A program made the translations under genes and the position numbers. DNA of 64,000 nucleotides from Nemertoderma westbladi (Eukaryota; Xenacoelomorpha; Nemertodermatida; Nemertodermatidae): the NCBI GenBank assembly GCA_032718475.1, contig JAUCBJ010007926.1, positions 62,001 to 126,000 of the forward strand, read 5' to 3'. Numbering within the stretch: the stretch's first letter is position 1; the number at the start of each line of letters is the position of its first letter. Below are positions 35,120 through 47,150 of the stretch, piece by piece. The notes under the pieces are model-generated. The model had not been told where the DNA came from. It did not search any database and was given only the letters and a program-made list of their open reading frames with translations.

Positions 35120-35988
35120 CTATCCGCAATAATTCCCCCCTCCCCTGGGTATATGTTATATCCTTTCGTGCTGTAGTCATATTGCTGCACTGGTACCGGT
35201 ATAGGCCTATCAGCTTCTGGCCTACCTACCAGTATGTACTCCGCGACTTCCGGGTTTAATTCCGTCATCCGCGCTATCCTATCGCCTACATTATTCCTGT
35301 CAGCATGGCCTACGGTATGTGCAGTAAGGCCTACAGTATGTCCTACAGTCTGTATGTATTGCTCGGGATCGAAGTTTATTCTTCTCGAATAATCCTCCCC
35401 GCGGTTACCGTACTCTCGATCCGTAGGTATATCCCGTCGGAAAGTTTCTCTTCGACCCTCTCTACCACTCTCGTCTACGTGCCAGTACATCGTGTACCCC
35501 TCTCTCGATGCGTAACGCGTCTCGTTAGGTCGCGTCTCTCCGGGGCGACGGCAATCTCCCGAAGTTCGACCCCACCGACTCTCTCTTTCCATCTCGACTA
35601 CCGACGGCTCGCTATCTGTCCTCGCTCTCCTGTCGTTCGCGGCGATACTTCTTCTGCTGTCTTCTCTTCTTCTCCTCTCAGTGCAGTATTCCCGCTCGTG
35701 AGATCTCTCGTCGACCTCCCGGTTAAACTCCACTGTTCTTCTTCCCTCTTCTGATCGGGCTCGACGCTTCTTCCGCCCTCTCGCGACGTCGACCTGCTTC
35801 TCTCTGCTCGATCGCATGCCGCTGGGGATACTCGCAATCCCCCTATTACTCTCCGTCGCCGGGTGTTGCGGTTTACCTGATTCGGCCCGCGCATTATCCG
35901 CTGACGGCTGTGGGACACTCTCTGCCCCCCCCCCTCTCGCCACTAATTTCTCGTTGTGGGGCTCCTGTAGCCCCCTCCCACTCGCCAC
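35008..35988 (-). pseudogene. BEL gag leader, Arg/Glu-rich part, copy B
   Basis: 326 codons of Arg-, Glu- and Ser-rich sequence (RGRKKRRARSEEGRR, then HTVGLTAHTVGHADR). No known domain. Copy A lacks this part through a deletion between G tracts. It lies between the Asn-rich region and the DUF1759 domain. Confidence 0.7.
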
Positions 35989-36178
35989 ATATCACACCGC
36001 TACCTCTAACTTCTCTTCTACACCCCTCTCCAGTCGACACTATAATTATACTGCGGCTGGGTTCGCTTACCCCTGCCTCTCTCTCCACTACTACTTGGCC
36101 TATCGGGCCTACTCCGGGTTGGCTCAACCCCGCCACCTCCTGCCTACTAACTACGTGGCCTACCAGGCCACCGTCGGG

Positions 36179-36943
36179 TCAACTCAACCCCGCCACCTCC
36201 TGCCTGCTAACTTTCGCGAAATTTTTCGCGACTACGTTATTTGAATTATTTTGTAAATTCGGGCTTGGATTATTATTTAAATTATTTGAGTTATTATTAT
36301 TTTCTAAATTTAAATTATCATTCGGATTATTTTGCATGTTTAAATCAAAATTATTATTTAGGCTATCTGTATTTAAATTCAAATTACTACTACCAGGCAA
36401 AGTATTTCCTGCAATATAAGTTTGGTTAGGATTATCCGATACGGTACCATTAATATTAACGTCGTCTACGGTAGCATTATTATTACCCCCCCCCCCCCCC
36501 ACGCCCGTACGGTCACACCAGTTTCGTGTCTGTCGTGCGGTCCCTGTAAGTGGGGTATTAATAAATGTATCCACGGCCCCTGGCTCCTCGAGAATATTCG
36601 AGCCAGCCCCGCTCTCAGACACCCCTATCCGCGCCAGTTCTAGTTCGCGTATGCGTCTAGCCTTGTACTCTATAAGCTCCCTTTGCTCTCTTTCCAATTT
36701 CTCTCGCTCACACTTCTCTCTTGCCATTCTTTCCTGGTCCTCCCGTGCGTTCTGCTCGGCCAGTTGCCCCTCTCTCTTAGCTCGCTCCCTTCGCCTCGCC
36801 TCACGCTCTCTACGCTCACTTTCCTCTCTCGCCTCTCGTTCCTTGCGTTCTGCCTCACGCTCTTTACGTTCACTTTTCTCTCTCGCCACATGCTCCTCCT
36901 GTTCCCTCCTTTCTATTTCCTCACACTCCTTAAGGCTTTCCAC
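36179..36943 (-). pseudogene. BEL gag leader, coiled coil and Asn-rich region, copy B
   Basis: 254 codons. The first half is a charged coiled coil (repeated KEREAE, EREARR). The second half has a poly-Gly run encoded by 15 C at 36486-36500, then Asn-rich repeats (NLNLEN, NNNSNNLNNN) resembling prion-like low-complexity sequence. Same order as copy A 8086-8990. Confidence 0.75.
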
Positions 36944-36971
36944 GGCTTTCTCGGCCCTCTCCCTGGTTTCT

Positions 36972-38048
36972 CTAATCAGTACTGCTTCCTTTCTCTAGTT
37001 GTATTCTCCCCTCCTCTAACCGTCTATTTAACTCTCTCTGACCTTGTTCTATCAGGTCGAGATGGTACGTGGCATTTATCTCTCTCACCCGTCTTTCTTT
37101 CACGGAGGATGTAGCAGACTTATCGGTTACGACGGATTCCCTCCGCCTTCCCGACCTACTAACTTTCCCCCTCCGCCCAGAACTTCCCCAGACCGACGAG
37201 ATCGAATCCTCGGCCTCAACCTCGGATTCGCCCTCCTCAGGTCTCCTCCAACCCTCAAATTTTACACCCTGGGCATCGACTAAGTATGGCCCTACGTACA
37301 CTGCACTAGGTTGCATACCCCTACACCGCCATAAATCACACAGTTCCTCTGCAACCCCTCTCGCTCTCTCCTTGGCCAGTTCTCTCTGCCCGAAACGCAT
37401 TAGATAGCTAAAATGTCTATTCGACTCACCTAGTCCTCTCGCTAACTTCACCTCATCTATCACCGTCCCCTTCTTGGCCTCCTTTAGTAGCTTCCGGGTC
37501 TCGTTGTAGGCCCGTCGAAGTCAATCAGAAACCCCGACGTCCTCGTTGCCGACCTCTCCTCCGTCTCTCCGGGTCCGACGTCGTACCGGCGGCCCCACCG
37601 TCGCCGTTCCGGTGGGCCGTCCGTTGCCCTCGGCCTGTGGCTGGCCGGCGACATCGGTACCGACATCTCCCTCGTCTCTCCGGGTCCGGCGTTGTACCGT
37701 CGGTCCCACCGTCGCCGTTTCGGTGGGCCATTTGTCGCCCTCGGCCTGTGGCTGGCCGGCGACGTCGGCACGTCGACCCTCGTTCCGTGTCGACTCGTCT
37801 TCATCTCCTTCTAACTCACCCTCTCGGTCTCTCAACTCGACTCCCCCTCCTCTCGACTCGACCCCTGGCTCCAGACGGCCCCCCTCGTCCCGAACTGCCG
37901 GATCACCCGTTACCGATGGGTCCGGCGACGTGGGCCTATACCGCCTGGTCGGGGCCTCACGGATCGTTAGTTCTTTGTCCGGGGTCCGCGTCGGTGTCGT
38001 CTCTCCTGACTGACTCATCTTTACTTTAGATTGGTGGCTGGTAGTCAC
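36972..38048 (-). pseudogene. BEL gag leader N-terminus, copy B
   Basis: Starts at 38048 or at the internal Met MSQSGETTP shortly after, about 70 bp from the LTR. Contains two near-identical 33-residue repeats beginning VAGQPQAEG. A TGA near 37524 interrupts the frame, where copy A has CGG (Arg). The following part (37463-36972) carries GESNRHFSYLMRFGQ and YVGPYLVDAQG, matching copy A. A frameshift near 36970 leads into the coiled coil. Confidence 0.72.
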
Positions 38049-38120
38049 TGTTTAGCAGACTAGGGGATTGGCTTCAATTACTGTGGTAGTTAACTAGGGT
38101 AGCAGCTCCGATTCAATTAC

Positions 38121-38664
38121 TGTGACGGGATCCAAGAAGGATCCCGGTTTATCCGGTTTGTCAATTCACGCGTCCCCGCCATGTGTGAAAGATAAAAGAG
38201 TTTACGTTGTTCGTTGTATATAATATTCGGGATATGTATAGTATAGATATAGATAATGGATAAGATAAATATTGTTGTACGCGGAAGGCGGGAAATGGTA
38301 ATTGAAATCCCGGTACTTCCCTAGCTAAACTACTGCTACTGTAACACCAATAACACTGAGATAACTGAATGAGATGATTACTGCCAACTGGTTATATTGC
38401 ACGGGTTGGCCTTGTTACTGTACCTAACCGATGCCTTTCCCCCCTCTGATTGGCTAATGTCCCTGTTGGCGCCCTTTGGAGTGTTTCCGTTCACTCCACC
38501 TGTTGTCCCTCTGTTAGGGGTTTGGCCCCTGACCCTTATTGTGTGGTTCTCCTTCCCACTTTGTTGGGGTGACACGAGTTGTTGGTTACCCAATCTCGTG
38601 GCCCCCAATATTGCTTAACGGTTAACTTTATGGGTTTGTGTTAGCGGAATTGGATAAGCTAACA
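38121..38664 (-). repeat. 5' LTR of BEL copy B
   Basis: On the minus strand, TGTTAGCTTATCC... to GGATCCCGTCACA, 544 bp. A diverged member of the same LTR family: shared TTAAGCAATATTGGGG, CCAATCAGA and terminal GGATCC...TCACA. A weaker version of the LTR hairpin (CACGAG with CTCGTG, 38573-38600) is present. Confidence 0.82.
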
Positions 38665-39594
38665 ATGCTGAACATACGTGAGCGAGAGACTGAATCAAAG
38701 GCCTTGAAGATAACAGCCAGATACCTGTCTTTCTTTTTTGATAACTCTTCAATTATCCTTCTAAGTGCTAAAATGGGCTCCATGGTCCCACGACCTTTAC
38801 GGAACCCATTCTGATTTCCACGGAGCAGTCTCTCAATGGGATCCCTGATGCGATTTAATAGAATCCTATTGTATAGCTTTGCAGCAATCGAGATCAATGG
38901 GATTCCCCGAAAAGAACCATAGAGTGTTAGGTTTCCCTTCTTGGGAACTGGCACCAACTTATTTGTTTTCATTTCTTGTGGGACTCTTGTTGTTCGGTAC
39001 ATGTCTACTATGAAGGGATAGATGAGCTTTAAACACTCAGGTATTTTAAAGACCTCAGGGGGAACACCATCTACTCCACTGGCACGATTGGTCTTAATGC
39101 TCTTTGCAGCAGCCTTCACTTCTGCAAAGGAGATATCGCCAATGGGAATATCTGGGAGTACAGACTCAGACACTTTTACTTCTATAAAGTTATCAGGCAA
39201 TACCCTGTCATTATTGAGGAGCTTTTCAAAGTGGGCTTTCCAACCATTGAGGCGATCGGCTGGTGATTCAGCCTTAACCTTGGTGGTTGGTTGGCTTTTC
39301 CGCCCAGTAAGCAGATTGATCGATTTCCATGCCTGGGATGATTGCCTGCTGTCGTCAGCATCATTGATGGCATCAACCTGTTGGTTTATTAGCTCCTGTA
39401 GATTAGCAGAGTACTGCCTGTTCAGGGAATAAGATGCAGCCTTAACTGCATTCTTGGCCGCTGTAGTCTGTTTGAGTCGGGACTCTTTCTGTGCCTTATG
39501 AAGGTCATTTCGGCACTTCTGAATGTTGTTGTCAGTCCAGGGGGCCCTTTTCCTGTTTCGAGGGTATACAGGAACTGTTTCTGCAGCTGCTAAC
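38665..39594 (-). pseudogene. LINE-A copy 4 (middle part)
   Basis: Encodes the linker and the start of RT (DNFIEVKVSESVLPD to FKAFDSVSRSRM) on the minus strand, with an 18-bp deletion in the FVDF motif region. Cut at 38665 by BEL copy B and at 39594 by the TTAA element. The Arg codon lost in copy 3 (43290-43292) is still CGA here. Confidence 0.92.
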
Positions 39595-39598
39595 TTAA

Positions 39599-41160
39599 CC
39601 CTATTAGTACCGGGCTATAAAATGCTGTACAAATACCGGGGGGGGGGGGGGGGGGGGTCATATTGACCCCTCCCTCTAAAATCTACAAATATTAACGAAA
39701 ACGTCTGATTTTTTGTTTGTACGTAGGTATCACTAGTCTGGATCCGACCGAAAAAAAAAATTTTCGAAAAAATGTACTGGGGAGGTAATATTGCAGCACC
39801 AAAATTACAAGTAGTGCACAATTTTCACAAAATTTGAAAGTTACATTTTTCGGCTAACTGTTTTATAATACAGGTTTTCTGGAGCGCAAAATACATTGGA
39901 AAATATTAAAAATGATAAGATTACCATAAATGGCTGTTTAGTCCTCTATGCGTAGGAAAAAAATGAAAAAAACAAGTAACCAGCACTTTTCAGTTAGAAC
40001 ACAAAATTTTCAATTCACTTATACGATGCTATAAATGCACATTTTCAGGTTTTCTTGGGCGCTGATTCTAATGGAATACATTTCAAATATGCCAGATCAT
40101 TGCTACTTGTATTTTTAGGCGTAATTTGGCAAATTTTGGTGCTAGCACTAAATTTCGTACCCATAACCAAAAAGTACAAGTTTGCGATGTCCAGTGCTTT
40201 TTTTATTGATTCCATCGGATTTAGGACCCTCAAAAACCCGCATAACGCAAGAAACAAGATGATACTATCTACTGATCAATTTACTCATTTTCCAAAATTT
40301 GGTGCTGGCACGACAATTTTCACCCACTGGCGAAAAATACAAGTTTGAAAACTCTTATGAAATTTTTACTAATTCCATTAAATTCAGAACCCTAACAAAC
40401 CCGTATAACGCAAGAAACAAGATGACACAATCAATTGATATATATGATGGTTTTCAAAATTTGGTGCTAGCACCACATTTTGCACCCACTTCCGAAAAAT
40501 ACAAGTTTGAGATGTCTAGTTCGATAATTATATATTCCATTGAATTCAGAACAGCCATAAACCTCTAAAATGCAAGAAATAAATTGTCACAAGCAATTTA
40601 TATATTGAATGGATTTTCAAAATTTCGTGCTAGCACCAAAATTTGCACACAGCACCGAAAAATACAAGTTTGATACGCTTGGTGCAACTCGTATATATTT
40701 CATCGAAACCAGAACCCCAAAAAACCCAATTGCGTAAAAAACAAGTTTCAAACAATCAATTTACAAAATTGACATATTTCAAAATTTGGTGCTGGCACCA
40801 AAATTTGGCACCCGCGAAAAGAACAAGTTTGAAATTTCTAAAACAATTTATATGAATTCCATCGAATTGCTAACACCAAAAAACCGGTGTAAATCAAAAA
40901 TAGAGATGTTACAATTAATATTTAATGAAATGTAATTTTCAAAAAACGTCTCAAAAAAAGTGCCAAAAGTAGGGTTAAAAAATGGTGCTATAACTCGAAA
41001 ACTACCCAATATTTTTGAAAACGGTTTTCACTACTAGGAACACAATAGATTTGTAGGAAAAGTCATAAAATTTCAGATTCCAAACTGCGTTTGTTTTAGA
41101 ATTATAATAAAAAAACCACGGGGGGGGGTCATATTGACCCCCCCCCCGGGTTTAATAGGG
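39599..41160. mobile_element. piggyBac-like non-autonomous DNA element 2
   Basis: Same family as 26746-28297 in reverse orientation; TTAA at 39595-39598 and 41161-41164. Five internal 163-bp repeats with GGTGCTAGCACC-type centres at about 40143, 40306, 40468, 40631, 40793. A run of about 16 G lies near 39640-39657. The two flanks are unrelated: LINE-A on the left, BEL pol on the right, each at its own natural TTAA. Confidence 0.88.
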
Positions 41161-41164
41161 TTAA

Positions 41165-41376
41165 GAAAGTATATAAGTTAAAGGACGAGTGGGATACAGA
41201 GGTCCCGGAAGAAATCAGCAAGCAGTGTAGTAAGTGGACGGGGAGTTTAGAACAGATGGGGACATACAGCATGCCACGCGTGTATTTCCCGGATGGGGAC
41301 ATGACGGATTTGGATCTACACGTGTTATCCGATGCATCATTAGAAGCATACGGAGCGGCACTCTACCTAGTACAAT
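41165..41376 (+). pseudogene. BEL RT thumb and RNase H start, copy C
   Basis: Matches copy A 13495-13690 (KKVYKLKDEWD; then SDASLEAYGAALYLVQ). It ends at the 20-bp LINE-A target duplication. Confidence 0.9.
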
Positions 41377-41428
41377 ACTACTACTACTACTACTACTAGG
41401 ATCGGCATGCTGCATTGCAGCTGCATTT

Positions 41429-44400
41429 TTAAGAATGCTGTGCCGGCTTGTCAACAAAATTGCACAAGATGCGTCTCAAGAAAGTCATGGGCTGTACACC
41501 ATGCTTATTCACTCCATGAGGCTGCCAAAGTACAAGATTATGCACTGGCTGGTCCTCACAGCGAAAGCAATGTCCTGCAAAGCTGAGGCGATTTTGTTCT
41601 AGTGTCAAGCTTGGGGGAACCAATGAGACACCTCCAATGTTATATAGTGTCTGGTTGGAGATGTGTGCATTGTACTTGACACAATGAACCCGGTGTAGCA
41701 TTCTTGTGAATGTGCCATCCAGAGATTTGGTGTCCTCAGCAGTTAGAGCCCAGCATGGACTCCCGTAGAGGAGTACTGGAACTACTGCTGCTCTAAATAA
41801 TCGGACCTTAAGTTTCCGATTAATTCTCGGTGACTTCCAAATCCTGGAAAGCCTATTCAAGGCTGCCCATGCCTTTCCCTTACGTATTCGAAGGTCCTCA
41901 CCTGACTTCCGGATCCATGATACCAGGTAACAGAAGTCGTCCACATGCTCAAGCATACCATCCTTTGAGCTTATGCTCATCCGATCAGAGACTTGCTGAG
42001 GACTTTCAAAGTTAACTGTCAAAATTTTGGTCTTTCTTGAGTTAATAAAAAGACCTAAACTAGAAGCAGCATGTTCTAATGAGCTGAGGAGCCGTTGGGC
42101 TCCCTCTAGTGATTCTGAGAGTACTCCTAAGTCATCAGCAAAGTCTAGATCAGTTAGGTACTTGGCAGGATTTCCTCGACTTCTGGAGCCAGTAGGTGGA
42201 GTTATCATCACCCCATCATCATTATGATGGTCTAAGGACATGCGTGCGTAGAACATAGTCAACCACAATAATGAACAAGAATGGTGCAAGTGTGTCTCCT
42301 TGGAGGACGCCCCATAACACTTCAAATGGTTCTGTGTCACCGTCAACAGTAGACACAAATGTTGTCGAACCATCGTATACTGATCTTATTGCTGCAATAA
42401 TTTCATCAGGAATCCCATATAATGAAAGTATGCTGAACATACGAGAGCGAGAGACTGAATCAAAGGCCTTGAAGAAGTCAACAAAGATAACAGCCAGATG
42501 CCTGTCTTTCTTTTTTGATAATTCTTCAATTATCCTTCTAAGTGCCAAAATGGGCTCCATGGTACCACGACCTTTACGGAACCCATTCTGATTTCCACGG
42601 AGCAGTCTCTCAATGGGATCCCTGATGCGATTTAATAGAATCCTATTGTATAGCTTTGCAGCAATCGAGATCAATGAGATTCCCCGAAAAGAACCATAGA
42701 GTGTTAGGTTGCCCTTCTTGGGAACTGGCACCAACTTATTTGTTTTCATTTCTTATGGGACTCTTGTTGTTCGGTAGATGTCTACTATGATGGGATAGAT
42801 GAGCTTTAAACACTCAGGTATTTTAAAGACCTCAGGGGGAACACCATCTACTCCACTGGCATGATTGGTCTTAATGCTCTTTGCAGCAGCCTTCACTTCT
42901 GCAAAGGAGATATCGCCAATGGGAATATCTGGGAGTACAGACTCAGACACTTTTACTTCTATAAAGTTATCAGGCAATACCCTGTCATTATTGAGGAGCT
43001 TTTCAAAGTGGGCTTTCCAACCATGGAGGCGATCGGCTGGTGGTGATTCAGCCTTAACCTTGGTGGTTGGTTGGCTTTTCCGCCCAGTAAGCAAGTTGAT
43101 CGATTTCCATGCCTGGGATGATTGCCTGCTGTCGTCAGCATCATTGATGGCATCAACCTGTTGGTTTATTAGCTCCTGTAGATTAACAGAGTACTGCCTG
43201 TTCAGGGACCTAGATGCAGCCTTAACTGCATTCTTGGCCGCTGTAGTCTGTTTGAGTCGGGACTCTTTCTGCGCCTTATGAAGGTCATTTCAGCACTTCT
43301 GAATTTTGTTGTCAGTCCAGGGGGCCCTTTTCCTGTTTCGAGGGAATACAGGAACTGTTTCTGCAGCTGCTAACTTAACTGCTTCTGTAAAAGCAGTATA
43401 GCCCTCACAGTGATCTGCCGCCTCAGAGGCAAGAGCCTCATACCTGTTGCTCAGCTGTAGTGTGAAGCTGGATCTCACACTTGGCTGTTGCAACAGAGAG
43501 GACCAGTCATGTCGCGGCAAGGCAGATTTAGTTGTTCTGCTAGCACGCAGACTAAGTCTTACCTTGGCCACAATAAGGCGGTGATCACTGGAGAAGGGTC
43601 GAAGTGTAAATGTATTACAGTCTTGTATAGAGCTCCTGTATTTCCTACGAAACAGAATATGGTCTATCTGGGACTTGTGACCACTGGGTCCACTATGAGT
43701 CCATATCTTTCCAGTTCGCTTCTTGAACTGGGTTCCAGCCGAAAACAATCCATTTCCAGAGATAAAATCCTGAAGATGGACAGAATTTCGGTTAACACTA
43801 TTGCTATAGACCCAGGGCGATGTAGGTGATTGATGCAGACTTGCATTAAAGTCTCCCAGGAATGTTAAGAATGCATGCTGATCCACTCCATCTGTAGCTG
43901 CTTGTAGATTGTGGTAGAAATTTTCCACCTCCTCTACAGGGGCAACACTAGTTGGAGAGTAGCACACAATCAGAACCACCTTAGGAAACTTCTTAGCCAG
44001 TCTTCCAGAACATGAGAAGTGGCAATGGATGATGCGGTTAGAGATTTGGTCTATTTTGTCCAATGCTGCATGTGCAGTTGGATTCATCAATAGACCAATT
44101 CCACCATTGCCACTATCATCTGCTGACGCGAGGGCGAGTCGCCAACCGCCCCCCATGTCCTTAATCAGAACCTCATCAGTCTGTCCAGTCTGCATTCGGT
44201 GCTCTTGAACACCCACTGCGCTAAGAGAAAGCTTATCTGCCAAGGCAGTCAGCTCACCTTGTCGCATTGGGGACCCGAGTGTTAGGGTGTTTACTGAGGC
44301 TAGTCTAGTGACTTGCCTCAGATTCACCAGTGGCTTTGTTGGTCGGGGTGGAACATGAGAGTAGCCTCCAACTCCAGAATCCCTCTCCCCATCACAATCT

Positions 44401-44512
44401 GGCCTCCCTGGTGACCCAGGGTTTGGGCCAGAAAGGTCATCAGGAAAGGGACTCAAAGAATTGTTGGCTGCTCTCTCTCCAGTAGGGGGTGAGACAGGCA
44501 GCCGGTCAGGAG
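41429..44512 (-). pseudogene. LINE-A endonuclease-RT protein, copy 3
   Basis: The frame is open from a TAG at about 44510 with no ATG until well inside the domain; the first residues (LSPFPDDLSGPNPG) are shared with no other copy here. Endonuclease motifs VGVQEHRM, FLGDFNASL, QIDHILF, SSDHRLIV. TGA at 43290-43292 replaces CGA. Later breaks lie near 42750 and 42230, and a deletion near 41470 removes part of the C-terminus. RT motifs GVLQGDTLAP and FADDLGVL are intact. Confidence 0.92.
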
Positions 44513-45091
44513 ATAACTAACACCTGTGAGGCCGATTGTGTCTGGTAATTCCACTGGCCTCTAGTGGCCGGACCTCCGCATTACTAATATAATCCATAGT
44601 GGGGGTTGGGGGGTGCTTTTTTGCCGAGTCAGCTCTCGGGGCAAATACCACACCCTGGTTTGCCATTCCACAGGGTGGGTGTCGCAGTGGAGTCAGATAT
44701 GAGGCCCATCACCCATATCTACTCTGGCGCATATGACCCACCATTGGCTGTTGCAGCTCATCTGCTGGGTCATGCCCTATACCCCTGCTGCCAGGTGCAG
44801 GTCGCAGTGAAGTGCATTCAGAGTGGACATGAGAACACTCTACTCCTGACCAGCCATTGGTAGATCACCATCTGCCTGGTCAGGCCATATACCCCTGCAG
44901 CCAAGTATATGGGTCCTTAATCCAGGACCAAGGGCATCCTTATCCCAGAACGAAGGGGGTCCTAGTTACAGGACCAGATTTGCCCTAGTAAGAGGGTCTA
45001 TGCAGCTACAGGTGGCACCTCCTTTATGCTGCATGGAGGTGGCAAGTTTTCTTGATCAATGACCTAGAATACCTGACCTGACATTATACCT
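44513..45091 (-). other. LINE-A 5' untranslated region
   Basis: Non-coding, moderately GC-rich. Fragment 44925-45012 recurs at 32486-32571. No internal promoter motif recognised. Confidence 0.7.
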
Positions 45092-45111
45092 GGCACTCTA
45101 CCTTGTACAAT

Positions 45112-47150
45112 GAGAGGGGGCTCATAAGCCCAGACTTGCATTCAGCAAAGCAAAGTCGACACCGCCAGATTCAGCTTCGGTTCCGAAACTCGAGTTGACA
45201 GCTGCGAGGTTAGGAGTAAGGGCCACAACCTACTTGATGGACACCATTCCCAACATAGTGGAAACACACTACTGGACAGACTCCATGGTAGTGCTTGGTT
45301 GGCTACACAATGAGAAGATGAGATACCCTATATTCGTCGCAAATAGGGTGGACAAAATAAGGGCGACGACAGACTTGGAGAGGTGGCACTACTGCCCAAC
45401 GGACGAGAACCCAGTGGACTTGTTATCAAGGGGCGTGGCATGCCACACTTTCTTAAAGGATGAAGTATTGTGGCAGCACAGGCCACAATTCCTGAACGAT
45501 AAGACAGCCTGGACACCGATGAAGAAGGTGGACCCGGGCTCAGAGGAAGTAACACTAGAGGAAGGGGCAGGAGACTCAGAAGGTGAAGAGATATATAGTC
45601 AGATGGTGAGGGAGATCAGGGAGGTACAACCAAAGTCAGAAGAACCATGCGATAGCCCGACGGATAAACTCCTCAGCTACAGCTCAAGTTGGTACAAGAC
45701 CAAGAAGTTGGTGGCGTACTGGAGAGCCTTCGGGGATTTCCTCAAGGAAATTGGCAAGGACGCCAAGAGGAAACCAAACATCGATCTGGAGGGAGCGGCC
45801 AAGGCCTTGATCTGTTACGAACAGAGAAAGAACTACGGCGACGAAGTGGAGCGCATCGGTAAACAACAACATCTTCGTCGGGACAGCGAGCTCATCACAC
45901 TGTTGCCACAACTCAACGACGATGGGATCTTAGTAATGAACTCCAGAGTGCTAAATAACAACAGCCTCATTATTCCACCGAAACCCATCATCATCCCAAA
46001 TAGATCGCCGATAGTCCACCAGATCATTTGGGACTCCCACAAGTCGATATTGCACGGGGGCACCAACCGGACCCTCACGGAGATACGGAGAACCTTCTGG
46101 ATCACACAACTAAGAAAGAAGGTGAAGGCGGTAGTGGGGCAGTGCCAGACCTGCCGACAGACGAGGAAGGAGCGGGCCATACAGGAGATAGCGCCATTAC
46201 CAGCCAGAAGGGTGAGACAGCACGACCCGCCATTCACGCACTGTGGTGTAAATATGTTCGGGTCGATAAAGATCAGGGTGATGCAGCACACGGAGAAGCG
46301 CTATGGCATTATCTTCGTATGTAACCACACGTGGGCGGTAGGAATAGAACTCGCCAAAGACGCAACCGCATCGGCATTCATCAATGCCCTAGAGAGGTTC
46401 AGAGACCGCAAAGGTGGGACGATCGCAGTAATATACTCCGCTAATGGAACCAACTTTGTGGGGGCGGAGAACGAGCTGGCAGAGGCCTTGGACATCCTGG
46501 AAGGGGAGGAAGTCAGGGCAGCCATGAGAAGACGACAGGTGAAGTGGGAGAGGAGGACGCCGTATGCCCCGCATACTTTAGAATGCGTCGAGAGACTCGT
46601 GGGTAGTTCCAAGCGTCTGGTGACGAAGTTGATGAACACCCACATGGTGACAGAAGATGTGCTAAGGACGGTGCTAGCTAAATGCGAGGGTATCATTAAT
46701 AGCAGACCGCTATACCCAGAAAATGATGACCCAGAGTCATTAGATTTGCTGACACCCAGTCACTTTCTAATGGAGAGGCCAGCGACCATCAACATGCGGG
46801 GTGTAGACCCAGACGATATACACTCCCGACAGAGTTGGAAAGTCGCTAAGGCAATAAGCGCGGAATACTGGAGGAGGTGGGTCGAGGAATATCTACCCAC
46901 ACTTCATAGGAGGAGCAAGTGGAGAAATACCACTAGGGAGTTAAAGAAGGGTGATTTGGTGATCGGACACACGGACGACACCATCATCAACAATCAATGG
47001 AGATTGGCAAGAGTAGTGGACACTTACTCCGATGAGGACGGAAGAGTCCGATCGGTGGAAGTGCGGATAGGTGGTAAGATAGGAGCGATAGATAGGAAGA
47101 CCTACAGGAGGGCTGTAGGAAAGTGCTGCCTGCTAGAAGGGGCACCGTAG
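45112..47150 (+). pseudogene. BEL RNase H and integrase, copy C
   Basis: Starts after the LINE-A TSD with a TGA, then RNase H (LAFSKAKSTPPDS, YWTDSMVVLGWL, ENPVDLLSRG). The integrase has an HHCC zinc finger (HKSILHGG ... CQTC at about 46035-46155), then the rve core and a C-terminal DUF5641 domain (WRRWVEEYLP, KKGDLVIG) ending at 47150. In the core the first expected Asp is Asn (CGVNMFG, near 46250) and the second is Ala (YSANGTNF, near 46440); the Glu (VERLVGS) remains. A long frame is open from about 45130 to 47150, but it should be catalytically dead. Confidence 0.9.

Larger units (their letters stand above)
32572..38664 (-). mobile_element. BEL/Pao copy B: 5' LTR to start of RT
   Basis: Minus-strand order: LTR 38664-38121, gag leader, DUF1759 gag, CCHC knuckle, protease, start of RT, truncated at 32572 after CDIEGMFNQV. 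It provides the intact comparison for copy A (longer gag, intact protease Asp). It is inserted in LINE-A copy 4, with the LTR start directly abutting LINE sequence at 38665. The second TSD cannot be seen because the 3' half is missing. Confidence 0.88.
41377..45091 (-). mobile_element. LINE-A copy 3, longest copy, 20-bp TSD
   Basis: 3715 bp on the minus strand between GGCACTCTACC(TA)GTACAAT at 41357-41376 and GGCACTCTACC(TT)GTACAAT at 45092-45111. Low-coordinate end is the (TAC)n tail (TAG)n in sense. It has about 570 bp of 5' sequence beyond the ORF. It lies antisense in BEL RNase H. A near-full-length reference for the family. Confidence 0.95.
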
